From Microbacterium sp. GCS4 (lineage in GTDB: Bacteria > Actinomycetota > Actinomycetes > Actinomycetales > Microbacteriaceae): 64,000 nt of DNA. Positions within the stretch are counted from its first letter, which is position 1. Each line of letters begins with the position of its first letter. Below are positions 8,558 through 16,303 of the stretch, piece after piece. The DNA lies in the NCBI RefSeq assembly GCF_001262495.1, contig NZ_LGYE01000004.1:235758-299757 (forward strand). Direction: 5' to 3'. The position numbers and the translations under genes are program-made. The notes beneath the pieces were generated by a model that had not been told where the DNA came from, did not search any database, and saw only the letters and a list, made by a program, of their open reading frames with translations.

Positions 8558-9474
8558 CCACGACCGTCACGCACACCGAGCTCATCACGACCGATCCGGC
8601 CCAGGGCGGGCGACGCCGCCCGGGTGTCGGCCACCGTCGGCGGAGCGCTCTCCGCTCGACCGTCTTCCATGTCCTGACGATCGCCGTGCTGGTGGTGATC
8701 CTGTACCCGGCCGTGTGGATGGTGATGTCGTCGTTCAAGCCGGGCAACGAGATCATCGGCTCGGTGAGCCTCATTCCCGAGAGCTTCTCTTTCGACAACT
8801 ACGCCAAGGCGCTGTCGGGCATCGGCGGGGTCTCGTTCTGGACCTTCGTGGTGAACTCGCTGATCCTCGCGGTGGCCTCGGTGCTCGGCGTGGTGCTGTC
8901 GTGCTCGATCACGGCGTACGCGTTCGCGCGGATCCGGTTCCGCGGCAGCAAGCTCTTCTTCCTCTGCATGATCGCGACCATGCTGCTGCCGTTCCACGTC
9001 GTGATCATCCCGCAGTACATCGTGTTCAACCAGCTCGACATGATCAACACCTACTGGCCGCTGCTGCTGGGCAAGTTCCTCGCGGCCGACGCGTTCTTCG
9101 TGTTCCTGATGATCCAGTTCATCCGCGGGTTGCCGCGCGAACTCGACGAGGCGGCCCGCATCGACGGCGCCGGTCACGTGCGCACGTTCGCGTACGTGAT
9201 CCTGCCGCTCATGAAGCCCGCCCTCGTGACGAGTTCGATCTTCGCGTTCATCTGGTCGTGGAACGACTTCTTCGGACCGCTGCTCTACCTCAAGGATCCG
9301 GGCATGTACACGATGCCGCTCGCGCTGCGCCTGTACGTCGACCAGACCTCCACGAGCGACTACGGTGCGCAGATGGCCATGGCGATCCTCGCGCTGCTGC
9401 CCGTCGTGCTGTTCTTCCTCGCGTTCCAGCGCTACCTGGTGTCGGGCGTCGCGACCGAGGGGCTCAAGGGATGA
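8554..9474 (+). CDS. CUT1 carbohydrate ABC transporter permease (MalG/UgpE-like)
   Basis: 306-residue partner permease. It begins MTTTVTHTELIT at the ATGA overlap with the preceding gene and has about six membrane segments. The EAA loop is near residues 194-217 (RELDEAARIDGAGHVRTFAYVILPL), and the tail QRYLVSGVATEGLKG is the normal ending of this family. Its stop overlaps the ATG of the small membrane protein that follows, so all five genes of the sugar operon are tightly linked. Confidence in the class is high; the transported sugar is unknown. Confidence 0.92.
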   Translation: MTTTVTHTELITTDPAQGGRRRPGVGHRRRSALRSTVFHVLTIAVLVVILYPAVWMVMSSFKPGNEIIGSVSLIPESFSFDNYAKALSGIGGVSFWTFVVNSLILAVASVLGVVLSCSITAYAFARIRFRGSKLFFLCMIATMLLPFHVVIIPQYIVFNQLDMINTYWPLLLGKFLAADAFFVFLMIQFIRGLPRELDEAARIDGAGHVRTFAYVILPLMKPALVTSSIFAFIWSWNDFFGPLLYLKDPGMYTMPLALRLYVDQTSTSDYGAQMAMAILALLPVVLFFLAFQRYLVSGVATEGLKG

Positions 9475-10079
9475 GCGGGGTGCGGTCACGCGCTCGGCGC
9501 GAGTCCGCGGCGTTCGGCGGGGCGCGGCTCGGCGCGTTCGGGGAGATGCTCGTCGTGGGCCTCGGCGTCGCGGCGCTGTCGCTGCCGCTGGTCACGATCG
9601 TCCCGGCGGTCGCGGCCGGGGCGCGGCACCTCGACGCGCACCTCGAGCACGAGACCGATTCCGTGCGGCGTCTGCTGACGCTCGGTTGGCAGGCGATCCG
9701 CTCGGGATGGTGGTTCGGTGCGGCATCCGTCGTCGTGGTGGGGATGCTGCTGCTCAACGCTCTCGCGGGAATGCAGGGGCTGCTGCCCGGCGGTACCGCA
9801 CTCGGGATTGTGAGCGGAGTGCTGGCGGCGGTCGTCGCGCTCGCCGCGCTGCGTACAGCGGCGCTGTGGGAGCCGGGTGCTCGGTGGGGCGCGCTGTGGA
9901 AGGCCGGTCGCGACCTCCTGCTCGACGATCCGATCGGCGACGTGCTCGTGCTCCTCGGACTGGGCGTGAGCGTGGTGGTGGTGTGGATGCTGCCGCCGCT
10001 GATCGTGATCGCGCCGGGTCTCGTCGTCGTGGCGCTCGTGGCCGCGGAGCGGCGACGCCGGGGTGTGGTCGCCACCTGA
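9471..10079 (+). CDS. YesL-like (DUF624) membrane protein
   Basis: 202-residue integral membrane protein with about five hydrophobic segments (GEMLVVGLGVAALSLPLVTIVPA, SVVVVGMLLLNALAGM, GIVSGVLAAVVALAALRTAAL, IGDVLVLLGLGVSVVVVWMLPPLIVIAPGLVVV). DUF624/YesL proteins are usually found beside CUT1 sugar transporters in gut and soil bacteria; no biochemical role is established that I can cite. The ATGA overlap with the permease shows it belongs to the same operon. The family assignment rests on length, topology and position rather than on a decisive motif. Confidence 0.7.
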   Translation: MSGVRSRARRESAAFGGARLGAFGEMLVVGLGVAALSLPLVTIVPAVAAGARHLDAHLEHETDSVRRLLTLGWQAIRSGWWFGAASVVVVGMLLLNALAGMQGLLPGGTALGIVSGVLAAVVALAALRTAALWEPGARWGALWKAGRDLLLDDPIGDVLVLLGLGVSVVVVWMLPPLIVIAPGLVVVALVAAERRRRGVVAT

Positions 10080-10138
10080 CTCGGGGTGCCGCCTGAGCCG
10101 GGCAGAGACGCGGATGGCGCGCGCAGACGCGTGGTGGA

Positions 10139-10157
10139 TAAGCTTAGGCAACCCTTA
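10139..10157 (+). promoter_or_regulatory. DtxR/IdeR-type iron box
   Basis: The 19-mer TAAGCTTAGGCAACCCTTA matches the actinobacterial DtxR/IdeR consensus TTAGGTTAGGCTAACCTAA at 14 of 19 positions and keeps the central TTAGGC core. It lies 22 bp before the start of the siderophore-binding lipoprotein, where a bound repressor would block transcription when iron is plentiful. The regulator itself is not in the window. Confidence 0.78.
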
Positions 10158-10178
10158 TCTCGACTGACAGGTTCCGCC

Positions 10179-11222
10179 ATGCCCCGCATCCGTACCCGGG
10201 CCTTCGCCGCCCTCCTCGCCGCCGTCGCGACCGCGGCCGCCCTCACCGCCTGCAGCCCTGCGACCGACGGCGCCGACGCCGACCTGCCCGAGGTCGCCGC
10301 CGACGCCTTCCCCGTCACGGTCGAGCACGCCTACGGCGAGACGACGATCTCCGAGCAGCCGAAGCGCGTCGTCTCGGTCGGCTACACCGAGCAGGACACC
10401 CTGTGGGCGCTCGGCGTGAAGCCGGTCGGCGTGACCGACTGGTACGGCGACTACGACTTCGCCTCCTGGCCGTGGGCGGACGATGCCCGCGGAGACTCCG
10501 AGCCCGAGGTCCTCACCACGAGCGACGGACTCGACTTCGAGGCGATCGCGCTGCTCGAGCCCGACCTCATCATCGGCACGAACGCCGGCATGACCGAGGA
10601 GGACTTCGACCGGCTCTCCGAGATCGCGCCGACCGTCGCCCACTCGGGCGACTACTCCATGTACTTCGAGCCGTGGGACGTGCAGACCCTGCAGATCGGC
10701 AAGGCCGTCGGCCTCGAGGACGAAGCGCAGGAGCTGGTCGACGGCATCGAGGAGCAGTTCGCGGATGCCGCGGCCGCGCACCCCGAGTTCTCCGGCACGC
10801 CGGCCGTGTTCCTGCAGAACGCGATCTACGACGGTTCGGCCATCGCCTACCAGGACGGCCTCAGCACCGACTTCCTCACCGACCTCGGCTTCACGATCCC
10901 CGCCGACATCGACGCGTACGCGCCTGAGGACGAGTCCGGCGGCCAGGCCTACATCCCGGTCGAGAACCTCGACGTGCTGAACGCCGCGGATGTGCTCATC
11001 TGGGGCACCGAGAAGGAAGAGGACGTCACCGCGCTCGAGGGCGAGGCCTTCGTGACCGCGCTCCGCGCCATGCAGAGCGGGTCCGTCGTGTACACCGACG
11101 GCGTGACCGCCGGGGCGATCTACTTCACCTCGCCGCTGAGCCTGCCCTACGTGCTCGACGCACTCGTGCCCGCCCTGAGCGACGCGGTCGCCGGCAACGG
11201 ACCGGCGCGCACCGCCGAGTGA
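10179..11222 (+). CDS. Ferric-siderophore ABC transporter substrate-binding lipoprotein (FecB/FhuD-like)
   Basis: 347-residue periplasmic-binding lipoprotein for iron(III)-siderophore uptake. The signal peptide ends in a lipobox-like ALTAC with the cysteine at about residue 25. The helical-backbone binding fold shows the standard opening (RVVSVGYTEQDTLWALGVKPVGVTDW), the mid-domain LLEPDLIIGTNAG, and a C-terminal ADVLIWG. ATG at 10179 is chosen because it starts the signal peptide and lies just after the iron box; the frame is open further upstream but without a signal. Two FecCD permeases follow with a GTGA overlap. Siderophore specificity is unknown. Confidence 0.92.
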   Translation: MPRIRTRAFAALLAAVATAAALTACSPATDGADADLPEVAADAFPVTVEHAYGETTISEQPKRVVSVGYTEQDTLWALGVKPVGVTDWYGDYDFASWPWADDARGDSEPEVLTTSDGLDFEAIALLEPDLIIGTNAGMTEEDFDRLSEIAPTVAHSGDYSMYFEPWDVQTLQIGKAVGLEDEAQELVDGIEEQFADAAAAHPEFSGTPAVFLQNAIYDGSAIAYQDGLSTDFLTDLGFTIPADIDAYAPEDESGGQAYIPVENLDVLNAADVLIWGTEKEEDVTALEGEAFVTALRAMQSGSVVYTDGVTAGAIYFTSPLSLPYVLDALVPALSDAVAGNGPARTAE

Positions 11223-12250
11223 CGACGGCCGCACGCACGACACGCGATCCGCGCCGGCACTCCGCCGCGCGGATCGCGCTCGTCGTCGTGCTCGCGTTCC
11301 TCGCGCTCGCCGCCGCTGCCGTGGTCGGGCTCGCCGTCGGCACCAAGATGATCGGTCTCGGCACGGTCGTCGACGCCGTCACGCGCTTCGACGGCAGCGA
11401 CCTGCAGCTCGTCGTGCGTGAATCGCGGATCCCCCGGACCGTTCTCGGCATCGTGGTCGGTCTCGCGCTCGGCGCCGCCGGGGCCGTGATGCAGGCGCTC
11501 ACCCGGAACGCGCTCGCCGACCCCGGCATCCTGGGGGTCAACGCCGGAGCCTCGGTCGCCGTGGCCCTCGCCGTCGCAGCGCTCGGGGTGAGCGACTTCC
11601 CGCACCTCATGCTGTTCGCGCTGCTCGGGGCCCTCATCGCGACGATCGGCGTCGTGCTTCTCGGCGCCGCGGGCGGCGGAAGCCCGGTGACGCTCGTGCT
11701 CTCAGGCGTCGCGCTCGCCGCGGTGCTCGGCGGCATCACGACGGCCCTGGTGCTGCTCAACCCGACCGCGTTCCTGCAGATGCGCAGCTGGGAGTCCGGA
11801 GCCCTCGCCGGACGCGACCTCTCGCTGCTCGCCTTCGCGGGGCCTGCGATCGCGCTCGGGCTCGTGATCGCCCTGCTCATGACGCGCAGCCTCGACGTGC
11901 TCGCCCTGGGCGACGACACCGCCGCCGCGCTCGGTGTGAAGATCGGCCCCCTGCGCACCGCCGCGGTCGTGGCGATCACGCTGCTGGCAGGCACCGCCAC
12001 CGCGCTGGCCGGTCCCGTCGCGTTCCTCGGTCTCGCGGCCCCGCACATCGCGCGCGGCTTCGCAGGCTCCTCGCAGAAGGTCGTCGTGCCGCTGGCCGCT
12101 GTGATCGGGGCGATCGTGGTCGTGCTCGGCGATGTCGTCGGACGCGTGATCATCGCGCCGCAGGAGGTGCCCGTCGGCATCGTCATGGCCTTCGTGGCCG
12201 CACCCTTCCTGATCGTGATCGGCCGCAGGAAGAAGCCGGTGCAGCTGTGA
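11219..12250 (+). CDS. FecCD-family iron-siderophore ABC permease, first subunit
   Basis: 343-residue inner-membrane permease with about nine or ten helices. Family landmarks are RIPRTVLGIVVGLALGAAGAVMQALTRNALADPGILGVNAGAS-type sequence near residues 65-105 and GPVAFLGLAAPHIAR near residues 263-277, the ATPase-docking region. The GTG start at 11219 overlaps the stop of the binding protein (GTGA), and its own stop overlaps the next GTG. It is iron-regulated through the upstream iron box. Confidence 0.93.
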   Translation: MTTAARTTRDPRRHSAARIALVVVLAFLALAAAAVVGLAVGTKMIGLGTVVDAVTRFDGSDLQLVVRESRIPRTVLGIVVGLALGAAGAVMQALTRNALADPGILGVNAGASVAVALAVAALGVSDFPHLMLFALLGALIATIGVVLLGAAGGGSPVTLVLSGVALAAVLGGITTALVLLNPTAFLQMRSWESGALAGRDLSLLAFAGPAIALGLVIALLMTRSLDVLALGDDTAAALGVKIGPLRTAAVVAITLLAGTATALAGPVAFLGLAAPHIARGFAGSSQKVVVPLAAVIGAIVVVLGDVVGRVIIAPQEVPVGIVMAFVAAPFLIVIGRRKKPVQL

Positions 12251-13293
12251 CCGTCTCCGGCCGCACCGCCGCGGATGCCCGCAGCGTCATCCGCCGAGCC
12301 CGCCGCCCGCTGGACCGCCGGGGTCGCATCGCGATGGCCGCGCTGGTCGCCGCACTGGTCGTGTCGTTCCTCGCGAGCCTCTCGATCGGCGACACCGTGC
12401 TCTCGCCGATCCGGGTGGTGCAGGCGCTGTTCGAGACGCACGGCGGCGTGCGGATGGTCGTGGTCGACTGGCGGCTCCCGCGCGCGCTCGCCGCCGTGGT
12501 GTTCGGCGCCGCGCTCGCCCTGTCGGGCACGATCTTCCAGACCATCACACGCAACCCGCTCGGCAGCCCGGATGTGATCGGCCTCACGACCGGTGCCTAC
12601 ACCGGCGCGCTGCTCGTCATCACGACGGGTGGGGCCTCGCAGTTCAGCGTGGCCATCGGTGCGATCCTCGGCGGATTCGCGACCGCCGGGCTCGTCGCCC
12701 TGCTCGTCGCCGGCCGCGGTGCTCTCGGCTACCGCATCGTGATCGTCGGTATCGGGGTCAGCGCGGTGCTCGCCGCCCTCAACGCCTGGATGCTGCTGCG
12801 CGCTCGACTGGAGGTCGCGATCTCCGCCGCGATCTGGGGTGCCGGATCGCTCAATGGCGTCGGGTGGACGCAGGCGGCACTGCCGATCCTCGTGGTCCTC
12901 GGGCTTCTCGTGCTGCTCGCGTGCGCGCGCCGCGGGCTGTGGCTCGTCGAGCTCGGCGACGACCTCGGCTCCGCACTCGGTGGTCGGATGCCGCTGACGA
13001 AGGCGGCGCTCGTGGCGATCGCGGTCGGCCTCACCGGCGTCGTGACGGCCGTGGCGGGGCCGATCGCGTTCATCGCGCTCGCCGCCCCGCACCTGGCGCG
13101 GCTCGTCGTGCGGAACGGAACGGCGCACCTGGTGGCCACCGCGCTCATGGGTGCGACGCTGCTGTCGCTCGCCGACATCATCGGGCAGAACGCGGTGCCG
13201 AAGCACGCGCTCCCCGTCGGCGTCGTGACCCTCGTGCTGGGCGGCGTGTACCTCATCTACCTCGTGATCCGCACCGCCCGGCGGCGCCCGTAG
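12247..13293 (+). CDS. FecCD-family iron-siderophore ABC permease, second subunit
   Basis: 348-residue partner of the preceding permease, with the same landmarks: RLPRALAAVVFGAALALSGTIFQTITRNPLGSPDVIG-type sequence and GPIAFIALAAPHLARL. The GTG start lies in a GTGA overlap. The usual third member of such operons, a FecE/FhuC ATPase, is missing: the next gene is on the other strand. The transporter must borrow an ATPase encoded elsewhere, or the gene has moved. A strong inverted repeat follows the stop. Confidence 0.93.
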   Translation: MTVSGRTAADARSVIRRARRPLDRRGRIAMAALVAALVVSFLASLSIGDTVLSPIRVVQALFETHGGVRMVVVDWRLPRALAAVVFGAALALSGTIFQTITRNPLGSPDVIGLTTGAYTGALLVITTGGASQFSVAIGAILGGFATAGLVALLVAGRGALGYRIVIVGIGVSAVLAALNAWMLLRARLEVAISAAIWGAGSLNGVGWTQAALPILVVLGLLVLLACARRGLWLVELGDDLGSALGGRMPLTKAALVAIAVGLTGVVTAVAGPIAFIALAAPHLARLVVRNGTAHLVATALMGATLLSLADIIGQNAVPKHALPVGVVTLVLGGVYLIYLVIRTARRRP

Positions 13294-13314
13294 CCCGGCA
13301 CTCATAGACGCAGA

Positions 13315-13345
13315 GAGGGCCGAGGCACATCGTGCCCCGGCCCTC
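13315..13345. terminator. Bidirectional hairpin terminator
   Basis: GAGGGCCGAGGCAC (13315-13328) pairs with GTGCCCCGGCCCTC (13332-13345) with one mismatch and a 3-base loop. It lies between the convergent FecCD permease (ends 13293) and lipoprotein gene (ends 13361). There is no U tract. Confidence 0.75.
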
Positions 13346-13360
13346 CTCGTCGCGCTCCGA

Positions 13361-14062
13361 TCAGATCGGGGCGACGATGTCCTGCTTGGCGTCCCACTCG
13401 GTGATCTCGAGCGAGGTCTCGATGGACTGACCGGCGGCCTCGGTGGCGCCGGTGGTCGCGAGCACGACGTAATCGGGGGTGACCTCGTAGGTCATGTCGA
13501 CCGAGACACCGTCCTGCTCCATCGTGCCGGTGAGGATGTACACGTCCTGACCCAGGCGCGAGCCCGTGCCGGTCACCGTGAACTCGCCGGAGAGGCCGGC
13601 GGCCGCGACCGCCGGGTCTGCCTCGTTCGCGGTCGCCGCGGCCTGGCTGAGGCCGGCGACGATCGGGTCGGACGAGTTCGCGTCCGCGACCTGCCACTCG
13701 CTCGTCGACGACTTGACCCAGGCGTCGTCGCCGATCACGACGACGGAGCCCATCGGCGTCGACCACGCGACGGCCTCGGTCGCCGGGTCGTACTGAGCAG
13801 TGGTCTCCATGCCGAGCACCGTCATCTTGGCCGCATAGCCCTCGGTGTCGGTCATCGCCTCAGTGATGCAGGTGCCGAGCTCGGTCCCGTCGACGGTCGC
13901 GCCCTCGGTGAGCTCGGGGCAGTCGGACGAGGGTGCCGTGGTCTCCTCGGTGGTGCTGGTGGACGTGTCGTCCTTGGGCTCCTCGGCGGCCGGAGCCGAA
14001 CAGCCGGTGAGCATGATGGCGGCGGCCAGGACGATCCCGGCGCCGATCTTGGTGACGCGCAT
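13361..14062 (-). CDS. Secreted lipoprotein of unknown function (possible LppX/LprG-like fold)
   Basis: 233-residue predicted lipoprotein. The signal peptide is MRVTKIGAGIVLAAAIMLTGC, with the lipidated cysteine at residue 21. A long Thr/Ser/Glu-rich linker (TSTSTTEETTAPSS) leads to a globular domain with two cysteines (about residues 48 and 64) that could form a disulfide. The pattern of short beta strands (AAKMTVLGMETTAQYDP, DAWVKSS, DVYILTGTMEQDG) suggests an LppX/LprG-type lipid-binding fold, but this is only an impression. ATG at 14062 is preferred to 14068 because AAGGGGG then sits at a normal distance. It is transcribed alone. Confidence 0.75.
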   Translation of the reverse strand: MRVTKIGAGIVLAAAIMLTGCSAPAAEEPKDDTSTSTTEETTAPSSDCPELTEGATVDGTELGTCITEAMTDTEGYAAKMTVLGMETTAQYDPATEAVAWSTPMGSVVVIGDDAWVKSSTSEWQVADANSSDPIVAGLSQAAATANEADPAVAAAGLSGEFTVTGTGSRLGQDVYILTGTMEQDGVSVDMTYEVTPDYVVLATTGATEAAGQSIETSLEITEWDAKQDIVAPI

Positions 14063-14230
14063 GCGCATTTCCCCCTTCGGTCGTGTGCACGTGGTCTCGA
14101 CGCGCACCACACCAGCATGCCAGGCGGCGGGGACACGCCCGACAGCAGTGCAGAGGAAAGTCCGCTAGACTGAGCAGGTTGTCTGCCCTCCGGCATCCAT
14201 CGGATACCCGGGCGGATGACGTGCACACAC

Positions 14231-14278
14231 CCTCCTGCTCCCGGGAAAGTCCCGGGAGCCGTTCTAGTCCGAAGGAGG
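14231..14278 (+). promoter_or_regulatory. rpsF leader: hairpin that can mask the ribosome-binding site (S6:S18-type)
   Basis: A 9-bp stem (GCTCCCGGG 14237-14245 / CCCGGGAGC 14251-14259) with loop AAAGT is followed at once by CCG (14259-14261). The flanking CCTCCT (14231-14236) is complementary to AGGAGG (14273-14278), the Shine-Dalgarno of rpsF. The result is a two-stem structure with an unpaired 3' segment starting CCG. Autoregulatory rpsF leaders bound by the S6:S18 complex in many bacteria have a CCG in such a bulge. Binding here is inferred. Confidence 0.7.
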
Positions 14279-14285
14279 TGGGTAA

Positions 14286-14654
14286 GTGACGCACCAGTAC
14301 GAACTCATGGTCATTCTGACCCCCGAGGTCGACGAGCGCCAGGTCGCTCCTACGCTCGACAAGTTCCTCAAGGTCATCACCAACGATGGCGGTTCGATCG
14401 ACAAGGTCGACATCTGGGGCAAGCGCCGTCTGGCGTACGAGATCCAGAAGAAGAACGAGGGCATCTACGCCGTCGTCAACTTCACCGCGACGAGCGAGGC
14501 CACGCAGGAGCTCGACCGACAGCTCAAGCTGAACGAGCAGATCATGCGCACCAAGGTCCTCCGCTCGGAGGAGGCTCAGGCGATGATCGCGTCCGAGGCC
14601 AAGCGCTCCGAAGAGAAGGCTGCCCGCAAGGCCGCCAAGGCTGCGAAGGCCTGA
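14286..14654 (+). CDS. rpsF: 30S ribosomal protein S6
   Basis: 122-residue S6, which binds 16S rRNA together with S18 in the platform of the small subunit. The family opening [16 protein letters not shown], the central [23 protein letters not shown] and a lysine/alanine-rich tail ([14 protein letters not shown]) are typical of actinobacterial S6. It starts with GTG behind a strong AAGGAGGT. First gene of the conserved rpsF-ssb-rpsR-rplI cluster. Confidence 0.98.
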   Translation: MTHQYELMVILTPEVDERQVAPTLDKFLKVITNDGGSIDKVDIWGKRRLAYEIQKKNEGIYAVVNFTATSEATQELDRQLKLNEQIMRTKVLRSEEAQAMIASEAKRSEEKAARKAAKAAKA

Positions 14655-14659
14655 GTCCG

Positions 14660-15166
14660 ATGGCCGGCGAAACAGTCATCACCGTGGTGGGAAACCTCAC
14701 GGCCGACCCCGAGCTGCGGTACACGCAGAACGGACTGCCGGTGGCGAACTTCACCATCGCTTCGACGCCTCGGAACTTCGACCGCGCCGCCAACGAGTGG
14801 AAGGACGGCGAAGCGCTGTTCCTCCGCGCGTCGGTGTGGCGTGAGTTCGCCGAGCACGTGGCGGGCTCGCTGACCAAGGGCATGCGCGTCATCGCGCAGG
14901 GCCGTCTGCGTCAGCGCTCCTACCAGGACCGCGAGGGCAACCAGCGCACCGCGATCGAGCTGGAGGTCGACGAGATCGGCCCCTCGCTCCGGTACGCGAC
15001 CGCGCAGGTCACCCGTGCGGCGTCGAACGGCGGCGGCGGAGGCGGGCAGTCCCGTCCCGCGCAGCAGCAGCAGGTGTCGGAGGAGCCGTGGTCCACGCCC
15101 GGCTCGTCGACCAGCGCGGACGCCTGGAGCACTCCGGGCAGCTTCGGCGACGACACCCCCTTCTGA
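14660..15166 (+). CDS. ssb: Single-stranded DNA-binding protein
   Basis: 168-residue SSB used in replication and repair. The N-terminal OB fold (about residues 1-110) has the normal opening [18 protein letters not shown] and the stretch [24 protein letters not shown] glycine- and glutamine-rich linker leads to the acidic tip GDDTPF (canonical DDIPF), which recruits partner proteins. It starts 5 bp after rpsF. The Ile-to-Thr change in the tip is mild. This is the housekeeping SSB by position. Confidence 0.97.
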   Translation: MAGETVITVVGNLTADPELRYTQNGLPVANFTIASTPRNFDRAANEWKDGEALFLRASVWREFAEHVAGSLTKGMRVIAQGRLRQRSYQDREGNQRTAIELEVDEIGPSLRYATAQVTRAASNGGGGGGQSRPAQQQQVSEEPWSTPGSSTSADAWSTPGSFGDDTPF

Positions 15167-15216
15167 ATCAGGATCTCCGGATGCTCCGGCATCCGTCTCA
15201 TAACTAAGGAAAAACA

Positions 15217-15471
15217 ATGGCTGGAAAGTCGAGCGGCGACCGCCGCAAGCCGCGGAAGGGCGCGAAGAACGCCGCTCCCGCGAAGTCGATCCGGGTCGGA
15301 GTCATCGACTACAAGGATGTCGCCACCCTCCGCAAGTTCGTCTCGGAGCGCGGCAAGATCCGCGCCCGTCGTATCACCGGTGTCTCGGTGCAGGAGCAGC
15401 GTCTGATCGCCACCGCGATCAAGAACGCACGCGAGATGGCGCTCCTGCCCTACGCTGGCGCAGGCCGGTAA
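15217..15471 (+). CDS. rpsR: 30S ribosomal protein S18
   Basis: 84-residue S18, partner of S6. The basic N-terminus, [26 protein letters not shown] and [19 protein letters not shown] match the family. The N-terminus contains no cysteines, so this is a zinc-independent (C-minus) form in sequence. A short AAGGAAAAAC sits upstream of the ATG. Confidence 0.97.
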   Translation: MAGKSSGDRRKPRKGAKNAAPAKSIRVGVIDYKDVATLRKFVSERGKIRARRITGVSVQEQRLIATAIKNAREMALLPYAGAGR

Positions 15472-15482
15472 GGGGTAGCGAC

Positions 15483-15935
15483 ATGGCAAAGCTGATTCTC
15501 ACGAACGAGGTCGCCGGGCTCGGTAGCGCCGGTGACGTGGTCGAGGTCAAGAACGGGTACGCCCGCAACTACCTCATCCCCCAGGGCTTCGCTACGGCGT
15601 GGACCCGCGGTGGCGAAAAGCAGGTCGCTTCGATCCAGGCTGCTCGTCAGGCGCGCGCGATCCACGACCGCGACGAGGCTGTGACGCTGAAGAACTCGAT
15701 CGAGGCCGCCAAGGTGCGCCTCGCGGTCAAGGCCGGCAAGGAAGGTCGTCTGTTCGGCTCGGTGAAGACCGCCGACGTCGCCGACGCCGTCGCTGCCGCG
15801 GGCCTCGGCTCGATCGACAAGCGCAAGGTGCACATCACGTCGGCGATCAAGTCGACCGGTGAGCACGAGGCCACGGTCCGTCTGCACGACGACGTGACCG
15901 CTGTCATCACCCTGCAGGTCGTCGCCGCCAAGTAA
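15483..15935 (+). CDS. rplI: 50S ribosomal protein L9
   Basis: 150-residue L9. The N-terminal rRNA-binding domain has the signature [26 protein letters not shown], a long connecting helix follows ([33 protein letters not shown]), and a C-terminal domain begins near [16 protein letters not shown]. Start ATG 11 bp after rpsR. It is the last gene of the ribosomal cluster here; a hairpin terminator follows. Confidence 0.98.
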   Translation: MAKLILTNEVAGLGSAGDVVEVKNGYARNYLIPQGFATAWTRGGEKQVASIQAARQARAIHDRDEAVTLKNSIEAAKVRLAVKAGKEGRLFGSVKTADVADAVAAAGLGSIDKRKVHITSAIKSTGEHEATVRLHDDVTAVITLQVVAAK

Positions 15936-15950
15936 GCGCGACGTCCCGTC

Positions 15951-15984
15951 GAACGCCCTCTGTCCTCCGGGACAGGGGGCGTTC
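15951..15984 (+). terminator. Hairpin terminator after rplI
   Basis: GAACGCCCTCTGTCC (15951-15965) pairs with GGGACAGGGGGCGTTC (15969-15984) around a 3-base loop, with one extra G. A short T-containing tail (TGTGTGTCC) follows. It closes the rpsF-rplI transcript 16 bp after the stop codon. Confidence 0.8.
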
Positions 15985-16020
15985 TGTGTGTCCCCCCGTT
16001 CCCGTTCCCGTTCTCGTCTT

Positions 16021-16102
16021 GCCGACGCCCCGTCTGGTTGCCGACGCCCCGTCTGGTTCACGTGAGTGAACCGGGGCGTCGGCACCCAGCAGGGGCGTCG
16101 GC
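16021..16102. repeat. Nested inverted repeat (GCCGACGCCCC ... TTCACGTGA ... GGGGCGTCGGC), copy 1
   Basis: Two direct copies of GCCGACGCCCC (16021-16031, 16040-16050) face two inverted copies GGGGCGTCGGC (16073-16083, 16092-16102). The centre is GGTTCAC...GTGAACC (16055-16072). A second element with the same plan is at 36373-36452. Both are intergenic. Copy 1 lies between the convergent rplI and the chaplin-like gene, so termination is a likely role. Confidence 0.85.
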
Positions 16103-16141
16103 ACGGGGGTGAGGAGAGGAAGAGGGATGCCGGAGGGCATG

Positions 16142-16176
16142 GCGGATGCCCCGTGCTGGGGACACGGGGCATCCGC
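16142..16176 (-). terminator. Hairpin, probable terminator of the chaplin-like gene
   Basis: GCGGATGCCCCGTG (16142-16155) and CACGGGGCATCCGC (16163-16176) form a perfect 14-bp stem with a 7-base loop. It is 128 bp downstream of the stop of the minus-strand surface protein gene. Apart from this, the hairpin at 15951 and the nested repeat at 16021, I see nothing else in 15936-16303. Confidence 0.65.
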
Positions 16177-16303
16177 AGACTGCGCGGCGCCGCAGCGGCC
16201 GGCGAGGGCTGGGGACCCTGTCGGACCGGCGGGCTGGAGCCCGCGCACCGGCGACACAGCATCTCCTCCCCCGAGGATGCCCTGTGCCGCCGGGGCCTTG
16301 CGG

